64,000 nt of DNA from Herbidospora yilanensis (GTDB lineage: Bacteria; Actinomycetota; Actinomycetes; Streptosporangiales; Streptosporangiaceae), in the NCBI RefSeq assembly GCF_001570565.1, contig NZ_BBXE01000033.1, positions 90,185 through 154,184 on the forward strand, given 5' to 3'. A model generated the notes under the pieces. It worked only from the letters and a program-made list of their open reading frames with translations. It searched no databases and was not told the DNA's origin. Every line of letters begins with the position of its first letter. Within the stretch, counting starts at the first letter, position 1. The position numbers were made by a program, and so were the translations under genes. Positions 21,529 to 30,698 of this stretch are shown piece after piece.

Positions 21529-23979
21529 GTGGACTTCGTCCGGCTGTTGTCCGGGTCGTCGGTATGGCGGACCGCTTCGGAACCTCTCCTGGGGCTGCCC
21601 GAACTCGTCATGTCCGACGGCCCGGTCGGGGTGCGCGGCCCCGGCTGGGACGAGCGGCGCACCTCGCTCGTCCTGCCCTCCCCGACCGCCCTGGCGGCGA
21701 CCTGGGACGTCGGTCTCGTCGGCGAGCTCGGCGCCCTCCTGGGCTCCGAGGCCCGCCGCAAGGGCGTCGACGTCCTGCTGGCCCCCAACCTCAACCTGCA
21801 CCGTTCCCCGCTCGGGGGCCGCCACTTCGAGTGCTTCTCCGAAGACCCCCTGCTCACCGGGCTTATCGGGGCCGCCTACATCGCCGGCGTCCAGTCGCGC
21901 GGGGTGGCGGCGACGGCCAAGCACTACGTGGGCAACGAGGCCGAGACCGAACGCATGACCTACGACTCGCTCATCGCCGCCCGCGTGCTGCGGGAGGTCT
22001 ACCTCGCGCCGTTCGAGGCGGCGGTGGCGGCGGGGGTGTGGGTGGTGATGTCGGCCTACAACCGGGTCAACGGGGCCTCGATGGCGGAGAATCCGCTGCT
22101 GCGCGACCCGCTGAAGACCGAGTGGGGCTTCGACGGGGTGGTGGTCTCCGACTGGGGCGGCGTGCGCTCGACGGTCGCCTCGGCCCTGTCGGGCCAGGAC
22201 CTCGCGATGCCGGGGCCGAACGACTTCTGGGGCGACCCGTTACGCGCGGCCGTCCGGGACGGAACGGTCCCCGAGGCGGTCGTCCACGACAAGATCGCCC
22301 GGCTGAGGTTGCTGGCCGACCGGGTCCGCGTCCTGCCTGAGGCGGCGACCGGGCCGACGCCGCACGCCGAATGCGACGCGCCCCTCCAGACGACCTCGCC
22401 CGACCGTCCGCACCCCGGTCGTGAAGCTCCCCGCGCAGTTCCGAAGACGCTGGCCGAGCGGGTGCAGCTCACCCGGAACGGTGGGCTCGCGCCGGAGACG
22501 GCCGGATCGGAGCAGGCCGCCGGCGGGCACGCGGGCGACCCCGCCGAACTCGCGCTGCTGCGGCGGGCGGTGGCCGACTCGTGCGTGCTGCTGAAGAACG
22601 ACGGCGGGGTGTTGCCGCTGGCCACACCCCGGATCGTGGTCATCGGGGCGCACGCGGCGCGGACCAGGATCCAGGGCGGCGGGAGCGGAGGCGTCTACCC
22701 CTCGGGTGTCGTCTCCATCCTCGACGGGCTGCGGGAGGTCGCGCCCGGACTGGTCCACGTGCCGGGGGTCGACGTCCAGGCCGGGCCGACGCCCGTCGAC
22801 CGGGCGTGGGTGCGGATGCTCGGCGGCGACGGCGAGGAGCTGTTCGCCGAGGACCGGCGGACCGGCTGGTTGCCCGAGCCGTCGGTGGTCGAGGGCACCA
22901 CGACCGTCGAGGTCAGCTCCTTCCTGCGCCCGGAGGTCTCCGGGCACTGGCGGCTCTCCATCGCCGGCTGGGGACGCCTCACCCTGAGCGTCGACGGTCA
23001 GCGGGTGCTCGACACCCATGTGCCCTGCGACAGCGACGATCCCGCCACCGTCCACCTCAAACCGCCGTTCCGGCACGCCGTCGTCTGGCTCGAAGAGGGC
23101 GTCGAGGTGCTCGTCACGGGCACCCGGGCCATCGAGCCCCATACCGGCCGGGCCTGCGTGCTGGCCGCCGACCCGCCCCGGCCCGACGACGACGCCGCGA
23201 TCCAGGCCGCCGTCGACGCGGCGCGGAACGCCGACGTCGCGGTCGTCGTGGTCGGCACCACCGAGGAGATCGAGAGCGAGGCGCACGACCGGGCCGACCT
23301 CGCGCTCCCCGGCCGCCAGGACGACCTCGTCAAGGCCGTCGCGGCCGCCGCGAGGACGGTCGTCGTGGTCAACTCGGGCGGGCCGGTCGCGCTGCCCTGG
23401 CGCGACGAGGTCGACGCGCTGCTGCTCTGCTGGTTCCCGGGGCAGCAGGGCGGGCACGGCGTCGCCGACGTCCTGTCCGGACGCCGGGAACCCGGCGGCA
23501 GGCTGCCCACGACCTGGAGCGACGTCCCGCTCCTCCCGGCCGCGCCGGTGCACGGGCAGGTGATCTACGCCGAGGGGCCGAACGTCGGCCATCGCGGCTG
23601 GCTGACCGCCGACAGGTCGCCTGGCTACTGGTTCGGCCACGGCCTCGGTTACACGACGTGGTCCTACGAGAGCCTCACGCCGGTCGGCGACGGGGTCCGG
23701 GTCAGGGTCAGGAACACCGGCGAGCGGCCGGGGCGGGAGGTCGTGCAGGTCTACCTGTGCAAACCGGGGTCGGGCCGGCCGCCGCGCTGGCTGGCCGGGT
23801 TCGCCGTCGTGCGCGCCGATCCGGGCGAGGCGGTCGAGGTGGTCGTCGGGTTGCCCCGGAGGGCCTTCCAGCACTGGGAGGCGGGCGGGTGGCGTACCGA
23901 GGATGGGGAGTTCGTCGTGCACGCCGGACGCTCGGTGGTCGATCTGCGCCTTAAATGCGTTGCGTCCCCATCGCCGTGA
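21529..23979 (+). CDS. GH3 beta-glucosidase with inserted PA14 domain (DesR-like layout)
   Basis: An 816-aa GH3 enzyme. GTG 21529 is chosen as start because GGGGGA lies five bases upstream and the earlier in-frame ATG is inside an operator palindrome. The N-terminal barrel contains KHYVGNEAE and the nucleophile Asp in GVVVSDWGGV. The (alpha/beta)6 domain is interrupted by a PA14-like beta domain (about residues 425-545, SGHWRLSIAGWGRLTLSVDG). A C-terminal fibronectin-like domain follows (GHGLGYTTWSYESLTPV). No signal peptide is seen. Family role: release of terminal beta-glucose. It may finish glucan breakdown in the cell, or remove a sugar from the NRPS product as DesR does for pikromycin-type macrolides; missing secretion signals favour the first. 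Confidence 0.88.
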   Translation: MDFVRLLSGSSVWRTASEPLLGLPELVMSDGPVGVRGPGWDERRTSLVLPSPTALAATWDVGLVGELGALLGSEARRKGVDVLLAPNLNLHRSPLGGRHFECFSEDPLLTGLIGAAYIAGVQSRGVAATAKHYVGNEAETERMTYDSLIAARVLREVYLAPFEAAVAAGVWVVMSAYNRVNGASMAENPLLRDPLKTEWGFDGVVVSDWGGVRSTVASALSGQDLAMPGPNDFWGDPLRAAVRDGTVPEAVVHDKIARLRLLADRVRVLPEAATGPTPHAECDAPLQTTSPDRPHPGREAPRAVPKTLAERVQLTRNGGLAPETAGSEQAAGGHAGDPAELALLRRAVADSCVLLKNDGGVLPLATPRIVVIGAHAARTRIQGGGSGGVYPSGVVSILDGLREVAPGLVHVPGVDVQAGPTPVDRAWVRMLGGDGEELFAEDRRTGWLPEPSVVEGTTTVEVSSFLRPEVSGHWRLSIAGWGRLTLSVDGQRVLDTHVPCDSDDPATVHLKPPFRHAVVWLEEGVEVLVTGTRAIEPHTGRACVLAADPPRPDDDAAIQAAVDAARNADVAVVVVGTTEEIESEAHDRADLALPGRQDDLVKAVAAAARTVVVVNSGGPVALPWRDEVDALLLCWFPGQQGGHGVADVLSGRREPGGRLPTTWSDVPLLPAAPVHGQVIYAEGPNVGHRGWLTADRSPGYWFGHGLGYTTWSYESLTPVGDGVRVRVRNTGERPGREVVQVYLCKPGSGRPPRWLAGFAVVRADPGEAVEVVVGLPRRAFQHWEAGGWRTEDGEFVVHAGRSVVDLRLKCVASPSP

Positions 23980-24017
23980 CCACTATCAATGGTGGCCGGA
24001 AGAAAGGAGGGATCGAT

Positions 24018-24065
24018 ATGCGTGGCATCATCACGCCCGATTCCTCCCGACAGGGCGAGGAGTGA
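24018..24065 (+). CDS. Possible 15-aa leader peptide upstream of the GNAT gene
   Basis: AAAGGAGGG precedes ATG 24018 at ideal spacing, and the frame encodes MRGIITPDSSRQGEE before TGA at 24063. Its second half overlaps a hairpin (24034-24072), and the GNAT gene with its own ribosome site follows 28 bases later. A near-perfect Shine-Dalgarno on such a short frame suggests a regulatory leader. It could be chance, as nothing else supports translation. Confidence 0.4.
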   Translation: MRGIITPDSSRQGEE

Positions 24066-24072
24066 TCGGGCG
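24034..24072 (+). promoter_or_regulatory. Hairpin in the leader between GH3 and GNAT genes
   Basis: Arms CGCCCGAT (24034-24041) and ATCGGGCG (24065-24072) enclose an inner TCCTC/GAGGA stem with a three-base bulge. It could be an attenuator coupled to the short leader frame, or the terminator of the GH3 transcript. No T tract follows. Confidence 0.45.
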
Positions 24073-24092
24073 ACCTCTCACGAAGGAAGCCC

Positions 24093-24980
24093 ATGTTGGA
24101 AATCCGGCCCCTGAAGGGCCGTCACGAACTCGACCTGTTCCGCCGTTTCCCGTCGTCGCTGAACGCCGAACTGGAGGCCGACCTCGACGCCGGCCGCCGC
24201 CGCCTCGACTGGTCGTGGCTCGCGCTCCGCGACGGCGAGCCGGTCGCCCGCGTCGCCTGGTGGTGCCGCGACGGCGACGAAGACCCGCTGGTCATGGACG
24301 TCTTCGACCTCGACACCCCGGAGGCCGGCCGGGCGCTGCTCGACGCCGCGATGCGCCACGTCGTCACGGGCACCCCGCCGCCGTTCCTGCGGTTCGTCCC
24401 GCCCGACTGGCGTGACCACGACACGACCTGGCTCGACGTCCTCCAGGAGGCGGGCGCGAAACCGCTGGTGGAGCGCCTGCGCCTCGAATGGCGCCCCGGC
24501 ACGCCCATCGCGCCCACCACGCTGGAGTTCCGCGAGCCGGCCGGCCGCGACGAACTGGTCGGCCTGATGACCGAGGTGGTCGAGGGCAGCCTCGACGCCC
24601 ACACCCGGGCCGAACTGGCCCAGATGACCCCCCGCGAACAGGCCGAGAGCCAGTACGAGCAGGAACTGGCCCTCTACCGGTCGCCCCGCGAGTGGTGGCG
24701 GATCGGGATCGTCGACGGCGAGCCCGCGGGCTTCGTCATCCCGGCCAGGAACGCCTACAACGCGATCATCGCCTACATCGGCGTCGTCCCGGCCCACCGG
24801 GGGAAGGGGCTCGTCGGCGAACTCCTCGCCGAGGGCACCCGGATCCTGGCGGGAAACGACGTTCCCAGGATCCGCGCCAGCACCGACGTCACCAACGTGC
24901 CGATGGCCCGCGCCTTCGCCCGCGCGGGCTACGTCACCATCGAGCACCAGGTCGACCTGGTCTGGGAGCAACCTGTGTGA
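24093..24980 (+). CDS. GNAT-family N-acetyltransferase (tandem GNAT-like halves)
   Basis: A 295-aa protein with GAAGGA before ATG 24093. The C-terminal half is a recognisable GNAT fold with the acetyl-CoA loop in VVPAHRGKGLVGELLAEGTRI (around residues 230-255) and the strand pattern IAYIGVV. The N-terminal half (~1-140) looks like a degenerate second GNAT domain without a clear acetyl-CoA loop. Substrate unknown. Its place after a biosynthetic operon allows a role in modifying or detoxifying the product, but the sequence does not show this. Confidence 0.82.
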   Translation: MLEIRPLKGRHELDLFRRFPSSLNAELEADLDAGRRRLDWSWLALRDGEPVARVAWWCRDGDEDPLVMDVFDLDTPEAGRALLDAAMRHVVTGTPPPFLRFVPPDWRDHDTTWLDVLQEAGAKPLVERLRLEWRPGTPIAPTTLEFREPAGRDELVGLMTEVVEGSLDAHTRAELAQMTPREQAESQYEQELALYRSPREWWRIGIVDGEPAGFVIPARNAYNAIIAYIGVVPAHRGKGLVGELLAEGTRILAGNDVPRIRASTDVTNVPMARAFARAGYVTIEHQVDLVWEQPV

Positions 24981-25002
24981 ACTGCGTGTTTCCAACACGG
25001 TA

Positions 25003-25052
25003 TTGACAAGGTGAGATGACACGGCCCACTCTCCTTTGGAGAGCGCTCTCCA
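25003..25052 (+). promoter_or_regulatory. TTGACA element and LacI-family operator before the DUF1996 gene
   Basis: TTGACA at 25003-25008 is followed, with a weak -10, by the perfect palindrome TGGAGAGCGCTCTCCA at 25037-25052, 28 bp before the GTG start at 25081. The arrangement matches the other operators of this region. Confidence 0.7.
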
Positions 25053-25080
25053 TCACCCCCCTTCTTGCCGAGGAGACGCC

Positions 25081-26418
25081 GTGCATCCACGAATACGCCT
25101 GAGCCTGATCGTCGCCACCATCGTGGCGACGATCACGGCCGGGCTGGCCGTCATCGCGCCCGCGATGGCCGCCGACGCCCTCATCTCCCAGAACCGGCCG
25201 GCCACCGCCTCGTCGAACGAGGGCGATGGCTACGCCGCCGGCGCCGCGTTCGACGGCAACACCGGCACCCGCTGGGCCAGCGCCTTCAGCGACCCCCAGT
25301 GGATCCAGGTCGACCTGGGCGGCAACGCCACGATCTCCCAGGTGGTCCTCCAGTGGGAGGGCGCCTACGGGAAGTCGTTCACGATCCAGACCTCCGCCAA
25401 CGCGGGCGGCCCGTACACGGACGTCTACACCACCACGACCGGCACCGGCGGCACGCAGACGCTGAACGTCACCGGTTCGGGGCGCTACGTCCGCCTCTAC
25501 GGCACCCAGCGCGGCACCGGCTACGGCTACTCGTTGTGGGAGTTCAAGATCTACGGCACGGGCGGCTCCGGCCAGCAGCCGGTCCCGAGCCCGACGTTCA
25601 CCGACCCGGTCACCCACCGCGAGTTCCAGGCCAACTGCTCGCTCACCCAGCACCGCCCGGACGACCCCATCGTCTACCCCAACCTGCCGGGCGCCTCCCA
25701 CATGCACACCTTCGTCGGCAACACCACGACGAACGCCGCCAGCACCTCGGCGTCGCTGCTCAACGGCTCGACGTCGTGCACCAACCCGCACGACAAGTCG
25801 GCCTACTGGTTCCCGAGCTTCTACAAGGGCGACCAGCTCATCGCGCCGATCGGCAACCAGGTCATCTACTACAAGTCCGGCATCCACGAATACTGGCGCG
25901 TGGTGCCCTTCCCGCAGGGGCTGCGCTTCGTCGTCGGCAGCCCGACCGCCACGCTCGCCGAGTTCCGCGACTCCCCCGGCCGGGTCGAGGGCTTCGAGTG
26001 CGGAGACATCTCCTTCCAGTGGGACATCCCGGCCAACTGCCCGGCCGGCAGCCAGGTCAACGTCCGCTACCAGGCCCCGAGCTGCTGGGACGGCGTGAAC
26101 CTCGACAGCGCCAACCACAAGAGCCACATGGCCTACCCGGTCGGCGGCTACTGCCCCTCGTCCCACCCGGTGGCGGTGCCGATGCTGGAATTCAAGATCG
26201 CCTTCCCGGCGAGCGGAGACCTGTCGAACGCCAGGTTGTCGAGTGGCCGCGGCTACTCGTGGCACTACGACTTCTTCAACGCCTGGGACGACCCGGCGAT
26301 CCTGGCCGCGCTGGTCCGCCACTGCATCAACGGCGGGCTCCAGTGCAACCCGCGCGGCTACGACCTCTACAAACCGCATCGAGGCGCGGCACTGACGGAG
26401 AACTTCGAACTTCCGTGA
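25081..26418 (+). CDS. Secreted discoidin (CBM32)-DUF1996 protein
   Basis: A 445-aa secreted protein. GTG 25081 follows GAGGAGA; the upstream in-frame ATG lies in the operator palindrome and is rejected. A signal peptide (~1-30, ending AMAAD) leads to an F5/8-type C/CBM32 domain (~32-155) very like the first CBM32 of the secreted glycanase at 7762. A linker with Pro/Ser follows, then a DUF1996 domain (~170-430) with its His-rich opening (GASHMHTFVGN) and several Cys. DUF1996 is found in secreted proteins of fungi and actinomycetes, often with carbohydrate-binding domains; its activity is not established. The shared operator suggests it works on the same glucan-like substrate. Confidence 0.85.
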   Translation: MHPRIRLSLIVATIVATITAGLAVIAPAMAADALISQNRPATASSNEGDGYAAGAAFDGNTGTRWASAFSDPQWIQVDLGGNATISQVVLQWEGAYGKSFTIQTSANAGGPYTDVYTTTTGTGGTQTLNVTGSGRYVRLYGTQRGTGYGYSLWEFKIYGTGGSGQQPVPSPTFTDPVTHREFQANCSLTQHRPDDPIVYPNLPGASHMHTFVGNTTTNAASTSASLLNGSTSCTNPHDKSAYWFPSFYKGDQLIAPIGNQVIYYKSGIHEYWRVVPFPQGLRFVVGSPTATLAEFRDSPGRVEGFECGDISFQWDIPANCPAGSQVNVRYQAPSCWDGVNLDSANHKSHMAYPVGGYCPSSHPVAVPMLEFKIAFPASGDLSNARLSSGRGYSWHYDFFNAWDDPAILAALVRHCINGGLQCNPRGYDLYKPHRGAALTENFELP

Positions 26419-26548
26419 CGCGCCGCTGAAGAGCTCCCGGCTCGGCGCGGCCGGGAGCCCGTGAAAGATTCACCGGCCAAGAGCCCTTTTCCGGTACGGC
26501 TGCCGCCACCCCTTTGGCGATCCACGGCGAGACCGTTGAATAGCCGGA

Positions 26549-28984
26549 ATGCGGGAGGTTTTCGTCGGCCGCCAGGCCGAGCTGACCTGGCTGGCCACCA
26601 CCAGGGCACACGTGGTGGGCATCGACGGCGAACCGGGCATCGGCAAGACGGCGCTGGCCCGCCGCTTCACCGCGAGCCAGGACCGGCCGGTCTTCTGGGC
26701 CGCCGCCGACGAACACGAACCGGAACTGGCCTGGGAGGGCCCAGAACCGGTGTTCCGCGACTGCGTCGTGGTGCTCGACGACGCCCACTGGGCCGACCGC
26801 GACCAGCTCGGCGCGCTGCGCCTGGCGATCCGGCGCCGCCCCGACGTCTTCGTGGTGGTCGTCGGCGACCTCGGCGCCCTGGGCGACGGCTGGCGCCGCC
26901 TCATGACCGAACGGGTCACCCTGTCGGGCCTGAGCGCCGGGGACCTGATCCGGCTGGCCGCCCTGTGCGGGCATCCGGAACTGTCGGCCGCCGGGGCGGC
27001 CCGCCTGCACGAGCACACCGGCGGCCATCCCCTGCACGCCCGCCACCTGCTCGACGAACTCGACCCGCACACCCTCGCCTACGGCTCCGGCCCGCTGCCC
27101 GCGCCCCGCTCGGTCGTGACGGCCGTGCGGGACCGCCTGAAACGATGCCCGCCCGAGGTCAGGGCCCTGCTGGAGGCCGGTTCCGTGCAGGGGCGGCGCT
27201 GGACCGCCGACTCCGACGCGGCGGTGGCGACGGGCCTGGTGCGGCGGACCGGCAAGGGGCTGGAGTTCACCAGCGCGCTGGTCCGCAGCGTGCTCTACCA
27301 CGACATCCCCGAAGCCCGCCGGCGTGCCCTGCACGCCCGGCACGACTCGCTCCGGCACCGGATCGCCGCCGCCGGCGGGGCGCCGGACGAGGTGCTGGCG
27401 GCCGAGATCGCCCGGGAGGCGATCCGGCTGCAGCGCGACTCCCGCACCCAGGAGGCGGCGGTCCTGCTGGCCCAGTCGCTCCCGCTGACCGGCGACCGGG
27501 ACCTCCGGCTGGCCGCGCTGGAGGCCATGCTCGTGGCCGGCGACCTGGCCCGCACCCTGCCGTTCCGCGGCTGGCTGGCCGCCGACCGGAGCAGGCGCGG
27601 CCGTTATGTGTACGGCTACCAGACGCTCCTGATGGGCCAGGTGGCCGAGGCCCGATCGCTCCTGCTGCGCGCGCTGGACCTCGACGAGGAGGGGCCGGCC
27701 GACCTCGACGCCCGGATCGCGAGCCAGCTCGCCGTCATCGGCGTCGTCACCGTCTCGGACCACGACATGATCACCTTCGGCGCGCGGGCGGTGGCGGGCG
27801 CGCGGGAACCCTGGGTGGCGGCCTTCGCCTGGTTCGCGCGGGCGCTCGGCCTGGCCGTCGCCGGACGCGGCGAGGAGGCGCTGGAGCCGCTGGCCTCCGC
27901 CGACAGCCCCGGCGCGCCCGCCGGGCTCGACGGCCTGGTGGCCCGCGGCATCATCCGCCTGTGGCGCGGCGACCTCGACGGCTCCTGCGCCGACCTGCGG
28001 CTGGCCGTCCACCGCGCCGCCGAGGGCGAACCGCTGCGGGTCGGGCAGGCGCTCGGCTTCCTCGGCGAGGCGCTCTACCGGCGCGGCGAGCTGGCCGAGG
28101 CGGTGCTGCACACCGAGCTCGCCGTCGCCGACGCCCAGGACAACGAGCGTGTCTGGGACTACGCCATGCTGCACGCCCAGGCCGCCTACCCGCTGGCCGC
28201 GATGGGCGAATGGGCCCGCGCGGGCGCCCACGCCGAGGAGTCGGCCCGCTGGGCCCGCGCCACCGGCGTGCCCGCCGCCCGCGTCTACGCCGCCGCGGCG
28301 GCCATCGCCGTCGCGCGGGCCCGCGACGACCCGTCGTGGGCGCTGGCCGCCTCGACCGACCTGGCCGGGATCTATCCGGCCGGCGAACCGGGCACCCACC
28401 TGCTCGGCGCGGTCCGGGAGGAGGCCCTCGCCCAGTTGGGCCGGGCGGGCGATCTCGGGGACCCCCCGGATCTCCCCGACGGCCTGGGCGCCTCGCGGGC
28501 CCGGGGGCTGATCGCGATGGCGCGTGGCGAGCACGAGCGGGCGCTGGCCTGTTTCGCCGAGGCCCGCCGCCACGCCGCGCCCTTCCCGCTGGAGCGCGCG
28601 TTCGTCGACCTCCTCACGGGCCGCTGCCACCTGCTCCGGGGCCGGACGAAGGCGGGCGAGCGGGCGTTGCGGGCGGCGTACCGGGAGTTCGAGCGGATCG
28701 GCGCGCGCGCCTACCAGGACCTGGCGCGCGCCGCCGCCCGCGACGCGGGCCTGGTGGTCGACGGAGCCGCCCGTCCCTTCGACGACCTCACCCCCGCCGA
28801 ACGCGCCGTCGCCGGGCTGGCCTGCGACGGCCTGACCAACCGGGAGATCGCCGACCGGCTCGTGGTCAGCGTGAAGACGGTCGAGTTCCATCTGGGGCAC
28901 GTGTTCCGGCGGCTCGACATCACCTCGCGGCGGGAGCTGCGCGAACTGGGGTCGGCGGCCGGAATTCCCGGGGTCGCACCCTGA
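26549..28984 (+). CDS. LAL-type (large ATP-binding LuxR) transcriptional regulator
   Basis: An 811-aa regulator. The N-terminal AAA/STAND ATPase has Walker A GEPGIGKTAL (about residues 27-36) and Walker B CVVVLDDAHWAD. The middle (~330-730) is helical TPR-like sequence, and the C-terminus carries a LuxR helix-turn-helix (LTPAERAVAGLACDGLTNRE and SVKTVEFHLGHVFRRLDI). Such proteins often activate carbohydrate or secondary-metabolite genes. It follows the discoidin-DUF1996 gene on the same strand and could act on this region; no binding site can be assigned. Confidence 0.9.
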   Translation: MREVFVGRQAELTWLATTRAHVVGIDGEPGIGKTALARRFTASQDRPVFWAAADEHEPELAWEGPEPVFRDCVVVLDDAHWADRDQLGALRLAIRRRPDVFVVVVGDLGALGDGWRRLMTERVTLSGLSAGDLIRLAALCGHPELSAAGAARLHEHTGGHPLHARHLLDELDPHTLAYGSGPLPAPRSVVTAVRDRLKRCPPEVRALLEAGSVQGRRWTADSDAAVATGLVRRTGKGLEFTSALVRSVLYHDIPEARRRALHARHDSLRHRIAAAGGAPDEVLAAEIAREAIRLQRDSRTQEAAVLLAQSLPLTGDRDLRLAALEAMLVAGDLARTLPFRGWLAADRSRRGRYVYGYQTLLMGQVAEARSLLLRALDLDEEGPADLDARIASQLAVIGVVTVSDHDMITFGARAVAGAREPWVAAFAWFARALGLAVAGRGEEALEPLASADSPGAPAGLDGLVARGIIRLWRGDLDGSCADLRLAVHRAAEGEPLRVGQALGFLGEALYRRGELAEAVLHTELAVADAQDNERVWDYAMLHAQAAYPLAAMGEWARAGAHAEESARWARATGVPAARVYAAAAAIAVARARDDPSWALAASTDLAGIYPAGEPGTHLLGAVREEALAQLGRAGDLGDPPDLPDGLGASRARGLIAMARGEHERALACFAEARRHAAPFPLERAFVDLLTGRCHLLRGRTKAGERALRAAYREFERIGARAYQDLARAAARDAGLVVDGAARPFDDLTPAERAVAGLACDGLTNREIADRLVVSVKTVEFHLGHVFRRLDITSRRELRELGSAAGIPGVAP

Positions 28985-29019
28985 AGCCTCCGGCCGCCGG
29001 CCGCGCCTACCCTCGCGCC

Positions 29020-30042
29020 ATGCTGCTGCGCAAAGCGCTCATCCTGACCCTGACCACGGCGCTGGTCATGGCGCCCGCGACGGCCGACGCCCACCCCAGG
29101 CCGACCAACGGCTTCGCCAAGTGGGGCCCGTGGAACCAGAAGCTCCCCCGCGACGTGCCGCTGGCCCCGAACTCGCAGGCCATCGTGAACAACATCAAGC
29201 TCGACAAGGAACAGAACTACGGAAGCTGGGCGATCAACACCGACGAGTACTCGGCTCCGATCTACACCGTCGGCAGGCACACCCCCCGCAGGCAGTGGCG
29301 CTTCTCCGACTGCCTCGGCCTGCCCCACCTCGCCCCGGTCATCGCCGACTCGCTGCGGTCGGTGCCCACCCCCGGCGACCTGATCGTCTCGAAGGGCACC
29401 GACGCCTCCGTGGCGATCTACCAGCCCTCCACCGACACCTACTGGGACTTCTGGCGCGCCGAGAAGGACGCCCTGGGGAACTGGTCGGCCTGTTGGGGCG
29501 GCAAGATCGAGGACTACTCGCGCAACCCCGGCGTCTTCGACGACCCGCTCGGCGCGACCGCCACGGGCCTGCCGTTCGGCGCGTTCACGATCCGCGTCGA
29601 GGAGCTCCGGCGCGGCTACATCGACCACGCGCTGAACATCGTGACGGTCCGGACCCGGGCGAACTGCCACAGCTGGCCCGCCACCCGCGACGACGGCTTC
29701 GTCGAGGGCGACGACATCCCGTGCGAGGGCCAGCGCTTCCGCCTCGACCCGGCGTTCGACGTCTCGACCCTCACCTCCCCCGCCGCCCGGACCATCGCCC
29801 GCGCGATGCAGGAATACGGCCTGATCATGACCGACAAGGGCGGCGCGCTGGTGACGTACGCGGAGGACCCCCGCCCCCACATGGCGCGCAACGGCGGCGT
29901 GGACCCCTACTTCGGGCTGTTCGACCCCGACCACCTCGTCGAGCCCGACGGCCCGGAGAAGTACTTCGTGTTGTCGGAGATCCCGGTCGACCGCCTCCAG
30001 GCGCTGCCCATGGACTACGGCAAGGGCCGCAGCCGGTGGTAG
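29020..30042 (+). CDS. Secreted protein of unknown function
   Basis: A 340-aa protein with a clear signal peptide (MLLRKALILTLTTALVMAPA, cleavage near ADAHP). The mature part is rich in Trp, Tyr and Pro, with phrases such as STDTYWDFWRAEK, WSACWGGKIEDYSRNPGVF and ATGLPFGAFTIRVEELRRG that look like a beta-rich extracellular domain. Four Cys remain in the mature part. Similar proteins exist in actinomycetes as uncharacterised secreted proteins; I recognise no catalytic motif. Its 3' end overlaps the convergent lasso-protease gene by 28 bases. Confidence 0.78.
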   Translation: MLLRKALILTLTTALVMAPATADAHPRPTNGFAKWGPWNQKLPRDVPLAPNSQAIVNNIKLDKEQNYGSWAINTDEYSAPIYTVGRHTPRRQWRFSDCLGLPHLAPVIADSLRSVPTPGDLIVSKGTDASVAIYQPSTDTYWDFWRAEKDALGNWSACWGGKIEDYSRNPGVFDDPLGATATGLPFGAFTIRVEELRRGYIDHALNIVTVRTRANCHSWPATRDDGFVEGDDIPCEGQRFRLDPAFDVSTLTSPAARTIARAMQEYGLIMTDKGGALVTYAEDPRPHMARNGGVDPYFGLFDPDHLVEPDGPEKYFVLSEIPVDRLQALPMDYGKGRSRW

Positions 30043-30698
30043 GAGGGTTCGTCGCCGGTGGTGACGCGTTCGCCGCCGGCCTCGATCCAGGCGTGGAAGG
30101 TGTACGGGTCGGGCAGCACGCCGAAGCACCAGTCGGCCCGGCGTCCCCGGCATCCCGCCCACAACACGGTGGCCAGGGAGATCTGGAGGCACGCCGCCCG
30201 GCCGGGGAACCAGCCGGCGGCCCGGCCGACGTCGGCGACCATCCGGCGCGCGGTCGCCGGATCGAGGGCCCGCCGGTTCCGGCCCGCGCCCAGGGCGAGC
30301 CGGTGGGCGACCCTGAACGGGAACAGCAGCAGCACCGCCGCGGCCACCGCCAGGAAGAGGGCCGCCCGGAAACCCGGGCGGCCCGGCGGCCCGGCCGCCA
30401 TCGGCACGTCGACCGGCTGCGCCCGGCCCAGGCCCTCCGCCGGATGCCCGGGCGCGGCCACCGGCACCAGGCCGACCTGGTGGAGGTCGTCGAGCAGGGC
30501 GTCGACGTCGGCGCGCAGCCGGTCGCCGGGCACGGCCGGATAACGGGAGGCCAGCGCGCTGACCGCGTCGTCACGGGTGCCGCCCGAGCTCAGCACGCTC
30601 CAGGTCACCATGCCGGGCCGGTTGAGCACATGGCACTCGCCCGTGCGGACGTCGACGAGGACGAGGCCGCGCTCGTGGTCGGCCAGTTGGTAGATCAT
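30015..30698 (-). CDS. Lasso peptide maturation protein: fused B1 (RRE) and B2 (leader peptidase)
   Basis: A 227-aa protein starting at ATG 30698, overlapping the cyclase stop (ATGA). Residues 1-~82 are a PqqD-like RiPP recognition element that binds the leader peptide (RTGECHVLNRPG, VDALLDDLHQVGLV). A hydrophobic stretch (~112-128) follows. Residues ~140-227 form a transglutaminase-like cysteine protease with Cys in AACLQISLAT, His in YTFHAWIE and Asp in VTTGDEP, the B2 catalytic triad. In many actinobacteria B1 and B2 are separate genes; here they are one chain. It should cleave the precursor leader for the cyclase. Confidence 0.92.
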   Translation of the reverse strand: MIYQLADHERGLVLVDVRTGECHVLNRPGMVTWSVLSSGGTRDDAVSALASRYPAVPGDRLRADVDALLDDLHQVGLVPVAAPGHPAEGLGRAQPVDVPMAAGPPGRPGFRAALFLAVAAAVLLLFPFRVAHRLALGAGRNRRALDPATARRMVADVGRAAGWFPGRAACLQISLATVLWAGCRGRRADWCFGVLPDPYTFHAWIEAGGERVTTGDEPSYHRLRPLP

